This document shows positions 45,235 through 54,411 of a stretch of DNA of 64,000 bases, piece by piece. Numbering within the stretch: position 1 is the first letter of the stretch; each line of letters begins with the position of its first letter. Made by a program: the position numbers and the translations under genes. Origin of the DNA: Methylocaldum marinum (lineage in GTDB: Bacteria; Pseudomonadota; Gammaproteobacteria; Methylococcales; Methylococcaceae); NCBI RefSeq assembly GCF_003584645.1, contig NZ_AP017928.1, positions 3,262,395 to 3,326,394 of the forward strand, written 5' to 3'. The notes beneath the pieces are model-generated. The model saw nothing but the letters and a program-made list of their open reading frames with translations. It ran no database searches and had not been told where the DNA came from.

Positions 45235-46187
45235 ATGAAAGCGTACTCACTCGATCTGAGAATCCGGATGTTCAGCTACGCCCTGACGCACAGCGTGCGT
45301 AAGACGGCCGCGCTGTTCCGGGTCAGCCCGAACACCGTTCACGTGCTTAAGAAGCTCTTCATCGAAACCGGCCAATTGGCCCCGAAGCCCAGCCATGCCG
45401 GCCGTCCGCGCGCCATCTCCGCCGAGGGCGAACTGTACTTGCAGGCCCTGCTCCGCGAGGAGGTGGACCTCACCCTGGAGGAACTCCGTGAACGCTATGC
45501 CGACACCTATGGCGTCACCGTCAGCGTCGGCACGATGTTCAACACCCTCCGGCGTCTCCGGATCACGCGAAAAAAAAGTCCACCTACGATCCCCAGAAGA
45601 ACCGCCCGGAGCATCAAGCCCAAACCGAGCACTATCACCACGTCGTCGATGCCATCCCCTTCGACCAGCGCCTCTACCTCGATGAAACCGGTGCCCGTCT
45701 GAACATGACCTTGCCTTATGGCCGCGCCCCACGGGGTGAACGCGTGATCGACGAACAGCCGGTGTCGCCCGGCGAGACCGTGAACACCGTCGCCGTGTTG
45801 ACCGAGCAAGGCCTGGACGCCCAGTGGTGCTATCAAGGCCCGCTGACCGCGGAACGTTTCGTGGCGTACCTCGACGTCTATGTGCTGCCGCTCTTGCTCG
45901 CCGGCAAGACCCTGATTCTCGACCGCCATCCGGTCCACCGGGCGCGCGCCGTCCGGGCGTTTCTGGACCGGCATCACGTCCGTTATGTCTACCTGCCGCC
46001 GTACTCACCGGAACTCAATCCGAGTGAGGAAGCGTGGTCCAAAGTCAAGCACGTCCTGAAACGCGAGAAGCCACGCACCGTGGACCATCTCCTCGACATC
46101 CTTCACCGAGCCGCCCAATCCATTACCCCGAATGATGCTCAAGGGTATTTCCAACAGGCCGAGGACTTTTCTTTAGTAACCGTCTGA
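45235..46187 (+). CDS. IS630-family transposase in two frames with -1 slippery site
   Basis: The first frame (45235-45702) has the N-terminal HTH region (KAYSLDLRIRMFSYALTH, VRKTAALFRVSPNTVHVLKK). At an A8 run (45570-45577) a -1 shift gives RKKKSTYDPQKNRPEHQ and leads to YLDETGARL, which continues as the second frame (45705-46187) with LILDRHPVHRARAV and PPYSPELNPSEEAWS. The three catalytic acids of the DDE triad are thus intact in the fusion. The second Asp motif reads LDRHPVH rather than the common LDNxxxH. I could not define its inverted repeats; it lies just after the split small gene. Confidence 0.8.
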
Positions 46188-46223
46188 AATTGAAAACGCT
46201 GTAACTGTGTAACTGGAGTTAGT

Positions 46224-46665
46224 TCATAGGGTAACCCTTTCGCCGAAGAGGATCACGAAGTGGTTCAAAGCCCGCTTCCAATCCTGGACCGGCATGGTCC
46301 ATTTCTTCTCGATCCGCTGCAGCCCGAGGTACAGGACTTTCAGAATCGCCTCATCGTTTGGAAGGGTGGCTCCGGCGCTCCCGAAGACACCGTTTGCGAT
46401 TGAAAACGCGCCGCGGGTCTTAAGCAGCTTGCGCAGGCTGAAGTTGAGCGATTCGATGGCGTTGGTGGTATACAACACTTTGCGGATTTGAGGCAGCGCA
46501 TCCTGCGCTGCCCGCTTCGCGCGCCGGTGCATCCAAATTTGGCTCCCGGCCAATCTGTCCGGCGGATCATCGAAGAACACGGTCAAGCGCGCTCAAGCCG
46601 CCCGCCAGCTTTCGCTGATGACCGGGTATTTCGCGTCCCAGGTGTCAGCAAACCGCGCCAGGGCG
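46224..46665 (-). pseudogene. IS256-family (mutator-type) transposase remnant
   Basis: C-terminal third of an IS256 transposase: FADTWDAKYPVISESWRAA, then an in-frame TGA, then LTVFFDDPPD and IRKVLYTTNAIESLNFSLRKLLKTRGAF, then about 14 foreign residues (SIANGVFGSAGATL) and PNDEAILKVLYLGLQRIEKKWTMP. The catalytic N-terminal half is missing and there is a nonsense codon, so it is inactive. The inserted residues come from a 35-bp piece also found at 40383-40419. Confidence 0.82.
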
Positions 46666-46667
46666 GC

Positions 46668-46980
46668 GGCCCGTAAATACCATCCTGGTATAGGACTTAC
46701 GCAGAAGTGCTTTCGGTTCCCTCTCCCTTTGGGCTTACCTTTGCCCATGAATCTCAAAAATGTTTTAAAAACAATAATTTGTTATCTTTCTATCTTTTCC
46801 AGAATAATGTTGATTTTTTGACATTTTCTTATTTTGTGGGCAAAGGTAAGCCCAAAGGGAGAGGGTTGGGGTGAGGGGGATGAGAAATAAGGACATTTTC
46901 CTTTTTGATCCCCTCATCCCAACCTTCTCCCTGAGAGAAGAAGGGGCGAAATGCGTAAGTCCTGCTGGTATTTACGGACC
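46668..46980. repeat. Nested palindromic element with a 29-bp perfect inverted repeat
   Basis: Outer arms GGCCCGTAAATACCA (46668-46682) and TGGTATTTACGGACC (46966-46980); middle arms TAGGACTTACGCA and TGCGTAAGTCCT; inner perfect arms of 29 bp at 46719-46747 and 46837-46865, enclosing an AT-rich core. A simple version of the outer palindrome, without the interior, is at about 53789-53822. It looks like a MITE inserted into the tip of a smaller palindrome. It encodes no protein I can support. Confidence 0.8.
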
Positions 46981-47144
46981 TGATTAATAACGGGTCCGAT
47001 GAATTTCATACCGCCCCTCCCGCAAGCCGTTCATAAACTCCACCCGGGATAGGTGTCGAGTCTGTTCCGTCCCGCGTATCCAATCATTCTCGACATACCG
47101 GACCACCACGCTTGCGCAGCTCCGTATGTGCTCTCGGACGGACG

Positions 47145-48275
47145 CTACCGTGCGGCCGGTTCTCCCGGCCTGACCCCGCGCGCCGGTGCCGCCGATCGGG
47201 CGAGATAATCCTCCCACTTGCGCGCCGTCAACTGCTGGAACAGCGGCACCACGGGATTGAGTTCTATGGGCGGTGCATCCCAATGCCGTTCGTAGCCCCG
47301 TTGCTCGGCTTCCAGGGCAACCCCGTCCTCCAGCAATATGGGCTTGAACACCCAATGTTTGGCGATATTCAGCACCATCTGGGTCAGCCATTTCGGCGTT
47401 TTCGCGGAGATCAGGGGAATTTTCACGCTGTCGAAATAGAACAGAAAAAACACCCGGGTGGTCCGCTCGTCGATGGGCAGCAGAAAAGACCAGTTCTTGA
47501 TGCTGTCGCCGGTGTTGGTCCACTGGTAGGGATATTCGTAGCAGAGCTCTATCGAGCGGGTGTTGACCCGGTTACGGTCGACGAAGATCCCCGAAATCGG
47601 GCCGGCGGCCATGTAAGCGTCGTAAGTCAGGTAAACCCGATTCTCGTCGGACTCGTGATGGGTCAGCTTGGCGTCGATGAAAGGGCGGTACTTCCGGTGC
47701 AGGAAAGCATGGGCGAAGTCGCAGATATTGTCGATCACCATGGAGTGGTGGGTACGCCAGGTGAAATCCACGGCAAAATTGGCCCAGGGATTGTCGCCGG
47801 TGAGTTCGGGAATCTCCGGAATCTTACGCTCTTCCGCCAGCGCGGGATCGCCCGGGAATACCCAGATCAGGCCGTAGCGGATTTGTACCGGGTAGGTGCG
47901 CAGGCGGCTCTTGATGAGCGGCTTGCCGAAGCTGTCGTGGGAATAATCGACCAGCCGGCCTTCCCGGTCGAAAGACCAGCCGTGATAGGCGCAGCGCAGA
48001 TGGCACCGTTCCACGACGCCATGACTGAGCTTGAGCTGGCGATGCGGACAGTGATTCTGCACGGCCGCGAGGCCGCCGTCCTCGCCCCGGAACAGAGCTA
48101 TGGCGCTGTTCCAGAAAACGACTTCCCTCACCTGCCCTTTCCTGACGGCGCTGTCGTATTCCACGGCGTACCAGCGATCCGGATCCAGGCCCGCGGCACG
48201 GGCTTTTTGCCGCGAATTGCCGGCTTCTACGAAACCGGGCGGCGACCGCAAGGATGTCTCTCGCGTATTCATCAT
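47145..48275 (-). CDS. sdmA: Rieske [2Fe-2S] oxygenase, SdmA-like (sterol C-4 demethylation)
   Basis: A 376-residue protein with a Rieske domain: CPHRQLKLSHG and CAYHGWSFDREGRL supply the two Cys and two His ligands. The C-terminal catalytic domain has the mononuclear-iron motif VIDNICDFAHAFLHRKYRPF (Asp and two His). It resembles ring-hydroxylating oxygenases that act on steroids. The next gene upstream on the same strand is a 3-beta-HSD/NSDHL-like dehydrogenase. In Methylococcus, SdmA (Rieske oxygenase) and SdmB (dehydrogenase) remove a C-4 methyl group from sterols. The names are given from this pairing, not from a search. Confidence 0.68.
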   Translation of the reverse strand: MMNTRETSLRSPPGFVEAGNSRQKARAAGLDPDRWYAVEYDSAVRKGQVREVVFWNSAIALFRGEDGGLAAVQNHCPHRQLKLSHGVVERCHLRCAYHGWSFDREGRLVDYSHDSFGKPLIKSRLRTYPVQIRYGLIWVFPGDPALAEERKIPEIPELTGDNPWANFAVDFTWRTHHSMVIDNICDFAHAFLHRKYRPFIDAKLTHHESDENRVYLTYDAYMAAGPISGIFVDRNRVNTRSIELCYEYPYQWTNTGDSIKNWSFLLPIDERTTRVFFLFYFDSVKIPLISAKTPKWLTQMVLNIAKHWVFKPILLEDGVALEAEQRGYERHWDAPPIELNPVVPLFQQLTARKWEDYLARSAAPARGVRPGEPAAR

Positions 48276-48567
48276 CGTCGGGACTCTCCATATTTACTAA
48301 TCGTCAAGAAAGTAAAGCTACAGGAACTCCCTCTCCCTCTGGGAGAGGGCTGGGGTGAGGGCGATTCGAATAGGGCTTTACTTTCCTTCACACAGTAACC
48401 AAGGGATGGCAGAACATTAATCGGGTGGGTTAGCCCTTCGACGGAGCTCAGGACAGGCTCCGCGTAACCCACCGGTTCGAGATCTTTCGGTGGGTTACGG
48501 CCTTGCGGCCTAACCCACCCTACAAAAAATGAATGCCTCATTGAAAGCGATTTGGAATAACGCCGTA
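48276..48567. repeat. Repeats between the sdm-like genes
   Basis: Contains CCCTCTCCCTCTGGGAGAGGG (about 48331-48351) and two GTGGGTTA-family copies with inverted arms (about 48424-48520), ending in AATGAATGCCTCATTGAAAGCGATTTGG. No gene is seen. Confidence 0.65.
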
Positions 48568-49584
48568 TTATTTCAGCGGGACGATGACACCACGGCGCAC
48601 GAAATCGTCGTAGGCTTCCCGAATCGCTTCGGCCAGGCTGGTCGGACCATAGCCCAACTCGCGTTTGGCCTTCTCGTGATCCGCCCGGCGCCGCATCTGC
48701 AGCAGGCGTACCGCAGCGGGCGTGAATCGCCTGGGCCGGTTGGGAAATACCCGGAACCAGGTTTTGTCGGCCACTTCCGCCAACGCGGCCATGACGGGTG
48801 CCGGCAAGCGCAGCCGCGGCGGCGGCCGGCCGGTCACCTGTTCGTAAAGGGACATCAGCTCATCGACGCTGGCGTAGGCGGTGCTCATGATGTACTTCTG
48901 TCCGGAACGGCCTTTCCGCATGGCGAGGACATGGCCTTCGGCAATATCGCGGGTCGAGACGAATTCGAAGCCGCCGGGGATATAGGCTCTGAGCCGGCCG
49001 TGGGCGTAGTCTATGAGCACGCGTCCCATGCGCGACGGCACGTAGTCATGGGGGCCGACGATGGCGCAGGCGGTGGCGACGACCACCTGGAGTCCGTCGG
49101 CATGGGCGCGCAGAGCTTCGTGTTCGACCAGATGCTTGCTGAAGCCGTAGGGCGGGTGGCGATCGAAAGGATAGAACGGCATACCCTCGTGGCTGGGAAT
49201 GTCGGGCTGGTAGCCGGTAGCGCTGAGCGATCCGGAAACCACGACCTTGTCGACCGAGTGACGGGCGGCTGCTTGAAGAATGTACCGCGTGCCGAGGACA
49301 TTGGTATCGAATACCTCGCGCTTATGGGCGGCGTTCCCGTCTATGGTCGAAACCAGGGCCGCGCTGTGATAGACACGGGAACAGCCGCGCACGGCCGCGT
49401 CAACTGCCGCAAAATCCCGGAGATCGCCGTAAACCCGCTCCACGTCGAGCCCCGCCAAGGCCCCGTTGTCGTGTCCCCGGCGCATCAGGACGCGGATTTC
49501 TTCGCCGTCGGCCAGCAGGCGGCGTACCAGGTTGGCGCCGAGATGGCCGGTTGCTCCGGTGACGAGAACTTTTCCCGAATACAT
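48568..49584 (-). CDS. sdmB: NAD(P)-dependent 3-beta-HSD/NSDHL-like dehydrogenase, SdmB-like
   Basis: A 338-residue extended SDR: KVLVTGATGHLGANLVRRL (Rossmann NAD site), the YxxxK motif in PPYGFSKHLVE, and SGSLSATGYQ supplying the Ser. Its similarity is to sterol C-3 dehydrogenases and hopanoid/sterol-associated sugar-epimerase-like proteins. It lies 292 nt upstream of the Rieske gene on the same strand, separated only by repeats. In the Methylococcus system such an enzyme finishes C-4 demethylation by decarboxylating the oxidised intermediate. The specific role is inference. Confidence 0.66.
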   Translation of the reverse strand: MYSGKVLVTGATGHLGANLVRRLLADGEEIRVLMRRGHDNGALAGLDVERVYGDLRDFAAVDAAVRGCSRVYHSAALVSTIDGNAAHKREVFDTNVLGTRYILQAAARHSVDKVVVSGSLSATGYQPDIPSHEGMPFYPFDRHPPYGFSKHLVEHEALRAHADGLQVVVATACAIVGPHDYVPSRMGRVLIDYAHGRLRAYIPGGFEFVSTRDIAEGHVLAMRKGRSGQKYIMSTAYASVDELMSLYEQVTGRPPPRLRLPAPVMAALAEVADKTWFRVFPNRPRRFTPAAVRLLQMRRRADHEKAKRELGYGPTSLAEAIREAYDDFVRRGVIVPLK

Positions 49585-49682
49585 GCTGAGGCCGGTTTCC
49601 GTGGTTCGAGACCGGATGGTAACACGATCCGCTCGTGGAAAAGACTTAGCGCAGATCGGCCGTTTTTTGCCGACCGGGGCTG

Positions 49683-50531
49683 CTACAACGTCGAGGTTTC
49701 CTTCATGACATCCATGGTGCTCAATAGCCCGTGAAATTGATATAAACGCGCCACTCCGTTATCCGCCCGCAATCGGTCGCAGATCATTTCGAGGCTCAAC
49801 TTGGAAATCCGTACTTCTTCAGCCAATTGAGCGAGTTGTTCCTGATGTTCGCAGAGCGGACAAAGATCGAAAATGGTCCGAATTCCGATTCGACGGAGCT
49901 TTTCGATATCTTCCTTGAAATAGACATACAGTTTGGCTTGAGCGACCCAATCGACCAACTGACTCGGATTGAAGGGGGTTTTCAAGAATAATTCTATGAC
50001 ATTGGCCTCGGCGAGATTCTGCGCATTATCTATTCCCACTTCTCCCAATCTCACCTTGTGGAACATATTGATGCCTTCGATCATCTGCAGCGGGAGGTCA
50101 TGGCTTCTGTCATTCGAATTCTCGGAAAAAATGCGAAATCGCTCTCTGAGATAAATCAGCGCATTATTGGGCAACATGCCGGTCAATAACATGTTGCTTT
50201 TCCCGGGATTCAGCGAAACCAAGTCCGCACCGAACAAGAGCATGGAAAATCCGAACAAGCATACGGTGGTGACGAAGGCGAGCGGCAACAAATAATCGCC
50301 GGATGCGTATTCTTCACCGATCGCCCGCGTGGAGAATTCCACTTCGTTGTTGCTGATGCCGAGCACCCTGACCAATTTCTCGTATTCCGCCTCTTTCTTC
50401 TTGATCCGAAACAGGAGGAAGGAAACCGCGGAGAAAATCATGAACGTGCTGAGAAACGCGACTAAAGCGATCTTGAAATACCGTGTCGATTCGGCAAATG
50501 GTTCATCGACGACATAAGAGACGATTTCCAT
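49683..50531 (-). CDS. Hypothetical membrane protein with two transmembrane helices
   Basis: A 282-residue protein not recognised. Helix 1 covers residues about 20-42 (IALVAFLSTFMIFSAVSFLLF) and helix 2 about 82-100 (FVTTVCLFGFSMLLFGADLV). The ~180-residue C-terminal part is soluble, with a Cys pair (FDLCPLCEH) and helix-rich sequence including a short helix-hairpin-like stretch (EKLRRIGIRTIFDLC). It stands alone between sdmB and the DUF3301 gene. Confidence 0.7.
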   Translation of the reverse strand: MEIVSYVVDEPFAESTRYFKIALVAFLSTFMIFSAVSFLLFRIKKKEAEYEKLVRVLGISNNEVEFSTRAIGEEYASGDYLLPLAFVTTVCLFGFSMLLFGADLVSLNPGKSNMLLTGMLPNNALIYLRERFRIFSENSNDRSHDLPLQMIEGINMFHKVRLGEVGIDNAQNLAEANVIELFLKTPFNPSQLVDWVAQAKLYVYFKEDIEKLRRIGIRTIFDLCPLCEHQEQLAQLAEEVRISKLSLEMICDRLRADNGVARLYQFHGLLSTMDVMKETSTL

Positions 50532-50729
50532 TTTTATTGCCTTGAGGCGTCAAGCGAGGGATACGATAACCTTAAGCAAAAAAACCGCTGGACACCAATG
50601 ACATATTCACGTTTTCACGAACTCTCCACGGTCGATCTTCGATCAGGATTTCGAGATTCCCGCCACCAAGGCAGGCGCCCGGCGCGCTCACCCGCGGTTT
50701 GCTCGCGGAAAGATAGAAGTTCATGCGCG
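50532..50729. other. Short gene-free joint
   Basis: No gene or repeat recognised. Confidence 0.5.
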
Positions 50730-51059
50730 CTACCGCAGTCTGCCGTTGGACGCCGCCAGGCGCAGCCCGACATTGAGCAGCGTGACCTTGTGGCCGAGCA
50801 GATGGACGCTTCCGCGGCGGCGGTTGTCGCCGGTATCGCTGTACTCGAAAGAGTAAACCCGCGCCAAGGCCAATCTCCCGGCTTCGTTCCTTTTAAGCCG
50901 CAAACTGCTGAGAGCGATCGTCTCGTCGAGCAGTTGCAATCCGTCCGCTTCACAGGCCGTCCGCACGGCCCGGATGCCGGCTTCGCGTGCCGCGAAGCTG
51001 TCGAACCATAACCAGGCGAGTCCTCCCAATACGAGGAGAAAGACAATGTTCAAGATCAA
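50730..51059 (-). CDS. DUF3301 family single-pass membrane protein
   Basis: A 109-residue protein: one N-terminal hydrophobic helix (LNIVFLLVLGGLAWLWFDS) and a conserved soluble part (AAREAGIRAVRTACEADGLQLLDETIAL, RVYSFEYSDTGDNRRRGSV) matching DUF3301. It must start at a TTG (51057-51059) because an in-frame TGA lies immediately upstream. The function is unknown. Confidence 0.8.
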   Translation of the reverse strand: MILNIVFLLVLGGLAWLWFDSFAAREAGIRAVRTACEADGLQLLDETIALSSLRLKRNEAGRLALARVYSFEYSDTGDNRRRGSVHLLGHKVTLLNVGLRLAASNGRLR

Positions 51060-51401
51060 TCACTCCAATGGAACCAACTAAGCGGAGTTCCGTTTGCAGG
51101 TTAAATCGAAGGCCTCATATTGCCACACCGGAGCATTAAGGAAGTTCTGATTAAGTCCTTCGACAGGCCTGTCGAAGGGCATGAACGGAATCAACTTGTT
51201 TAGAGCTTCCTTAAGGGCGCCGGCCCGCGAGAGCCGTACATCCCGCACAATTCGAAAGCTGGAGCTGTTTCGTACCACCTGTATGGGCGCTCGCAAGTAG
51301 GTCGGAAATCCTTTCCCGACGCCGCCTCCCGACCAAGCGTCTTTGTCGGCAAAGGATTGCCGACCTACGACTGTGCCGCTTTGTAGATACTGTTATCCGG
51401 G
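51060..51401. repeat. Gene-free stretch with a REP inverted pair beside an IS110-family element
   Basis: REP palindromes at 51301-51320 and 51345-51364 face each other. Further left is a GTCCTTCGACAGGCCTGTCGAAGG palindrome (about 51155-51178). No gene. Confidence 0.7.
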
Positions 51402-52560
<1,159 letters not shown>

Positions 52561-52605
52561 GTCTTCTCCAACCCCTTCCGAACCACACGGAATTCATAAT
52601 ACAAG

Positions 52606-52655
52606 GTCGGGAATCCCTTCCCGACACCTTCGTCGGCAAAGGGTTGCCGACCTAC
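52606..52655. repeat. REP inverted pair right of the IS110 element
   Basis: Palindromes GTCGGGAATCCCTTCCCGAC (52606-52625) and GTCGGCAAAGGGTTGCCGAC (52632-52651) facing each other. Confidence 0.8.
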
Positions 52656-52676
52656 CTGACCCCGGCACGAACCGCC

Positions 52677-53609
52677 CTAAAAGAACTTGCGCAAATCCAT
52701 CCCCGCATAAAGCTGCGCCACCTGATTCCCATACCCGTTGAACGGCAAGGTGGGACGCTTGAAGAATTCGCCGATGCGGCGCTCCTTGGCCTGGCTCCAG
52801 CGGGGATGGTCGACCTCCGGGTTCACGTTGGCGTAGAACCCATATTCCCGCGTACCCGCCTTCATCCAGGTGGAAACCGGCTGCTTTTCCACGAAGCGGA
52901 TGCGCACAATGGATTTGGCACTCTTGAAGCCGTACTTCCAGGGCACCACCAGCCGGATCGGCGCGCCGTTCTGCTTGGGCAGGACTTCGCCGTACAGCCC
53001 CACCGCGAGCAGGGTCAAGGGGTGCATGGCCTCGTCCATGCGCAGCCCTTCGACATAGGGCCAGTCCAGCACCGCCGAGCGCTGGCCCGGCATCTGCTCC
53101 GGGTCCAGCAGGGTAGTGAACGCCACGAACTTGGCGTTGCCCGTGGGTTCCGCCCGCTTGATCAGTTCCCCCAAAGGAAAGCCCACCCAGGGCACCACCA
53201 TGGACCAGGCTTCGACGCAGCGCAGGCGATAGACGCGCTCTTCCAGCGGCGCCAGTTTCAATAGCTCGTCGATATCGTAGATCTTGGGCTTGCGGACTTC
53301 GCCCTCCACCGCCACCGTCCAGGGCCGGGTCTTGAGGCTTCCCGACCGTTGCGCGGGCGCTTCCTTGTCGGTACCGAACTCGTAGAAATTGTTGTAGCGG
53401 GTGATGTCCTCGTAAGGCGTGGCCTTGTCCGGCAGCACGTAATCGCTTTTCCGGACATCCGGCAGCTTCTCGCCGGCGGCGAGTCCGGGCGGCACGAGAG
53501 CCAGGGCCGAGGCGCCGGCCGCGAGTTGCAGGAAGCGCCTTCGCCCGTAGAACAGCTCGCGCGGGGTGATCTCCGAGAGCTTGATATCGGAGGGTTTCTT
53601 AATCAGCAT
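52677..53609 (-). CDS. msrP: Protein-methionine-sulfoxide reductase catalytic subunit MsrP (YedY)
   Basis: A 310-residue periplasmic molybdopterin enzyme. It has a twin-arginine signal ([20 protein letters not shown]), the family start ([13 protein letters not shown]), the molybdenum-coordinating Cys in [14 protein letters not shown], and the C-terminal signature [20 protein letters not shown] plus [18 protein letters not shown]. It repairs oxidised methionines in periplasmic proteins, with electrons from the membrane haem protein MsrQ. No msrQ gene lies next to it: downstream is the REP/IS110 region, upstream a P460 remnant. Confidence 0.92.
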   Translation of the reverse strand: MLIKKPSDIKLSEITPRELFYGRRRFLQLAAGASALALVPPGLAAGEKLPDVRKSDYVLPDKATPYEDITRYNNFYEFGTDKEAPAQRSGSLKTRPWTVAVEGEVRKPKIYDIDELLKLAPLEERVYRLRCVEAWSMVVPWVGFPLGELIKRAEPTGNAKFVAFTTLLDPEQMPGQRSAVLDWPYVEGLRMDEAMHPLTLLAVGLYGEVLPKQNGAPIRLVVPWKYGFKSAKSIVRIRFVEKQPVSTWMKAGTREYGFYANVNPEVDHPRWSQAKERRIGEFFKRPTLPFNGYGNQVAQLYAGMDLRKFF

Positions 53610-53827
53610 GGCGATTGACCTCTTGAACGGGCTGATTCCAAATCGCTTTCAACGGGTTTCGCTTCGCTCTACCCATCCTACGATTATTAACCCGGCCTAT
53701 AAATATAGGCCGGGTTAATCCGGGGCAGGGATGCCCCGGCGCTGCGACAAGCCGCGTGAGCCCAGGCCGGGCGTGTACCGGCCTGGGCGGCGGCCCGTAA
53801 ATACCAGGAGGGTATTTACGGGCCTGA
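53610..53827. repeat. Repeats between msrP and the P460 remnant
   Basis: GATTCCAAATCGCTTTCAACGGGTTTCGCTTCGCTCTACCC repeat (about 53624-53664), a perfect AT-rich palindrome AACCCGGCCTATA/TATAGGCCGGGTT (about 53691-53718), and the simple palindrome GGCCCGTAAATACC/GGTATTTACGGGCC (about 53789-53824). Confidence 0.75.
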
Positions 53828-54411
53828 TTAATAATGTTCACTCGAATGCCGCATGGAGTAAGGCCTGAGCGTCGGATAACCCTCGACGAAAACCAGGTCG
53901 GTTCCCTGGCCGGCTCATGACAGGAAAGACAGCTCTCGGCATAGCCCTTGGAAACGTTGAGATTTCGGTTGCCTGCCTGGTAGAGCGCCCATCCCCATCC
54001 CTCTCCCCAATTGGGATTTCCCTTGAAACGGCCGCGGGCGTCCTTGACCATCACGAACCAGACGGCGTTCTCCCCCGCCCATTGCGCCGGGCCGGTGGTC
54101 CTGGAGCCGGACTCGATCTTGCGGATTTCCTTCACCAGGACGGCGCCGTCGGGGAACCGGCCGGTTTTCCGAAAGGCCTCGACCGTTTCGGGTTGGGTTT
54201 AGACGTCGTGAAAGCCGTGTCCCGGCGCTTTCTGGTCGGCGACAATCCAGGACCCCAGATGGCTCCAGCGCTGCCGATACCCTTCCGGCAGCCGGATTTC
54301 GCCCGCCTCGCTCACGTAATCGGCGTAGGTTCCGGCCGCAAGCTCGTCAGCCCGGACGCCGGCCGAAAACACGGCGCCGGCCAGGACGATCGTTCGTACT
54401 AAGTAGTTCAT
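53828..54411 (-). pseudogene. cytL: Cytochrome P460 gene with a nonsense codon and a frameshift
   Basis: The signal peptide and first 70 codons (ATYADYVSEAGEIRLPEGYRQRW-like) end at TAA 54199-54201, where TAC is expected in HDVYTQPETVEAF. The same frame continues with EAFRKTGRFPDGAVLVKEIRKIESG, the P460 core (VKDARGRFKGNPNWGEGWGWALY) and the haem site ESCLSCH. About ten codons later a one-base loss near 53904 shifts the end; the next frame gives TDLVFVEGYPTLRPY. P460 proteins oxidise hydroxylamine to NO or N2O in the periplasm. Two lesions argue for a dead gene. Its ATG overlaps the preceding stop by 4 nt. Confidence 0.85.

Noticed and set aside
47112-49734. Two ~400-codon + strand frames opposite the Rieske and dehydrogenase genes
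   Set aside because: Both overlap well-supported - strand genes and lack protein-like features.
54199-54201. TAA in cytochrome P460 as a recoded or readthrough codon
   Set aside because: A second lesion (frameshift near 53904) in the same gene makes simple decay more likely.
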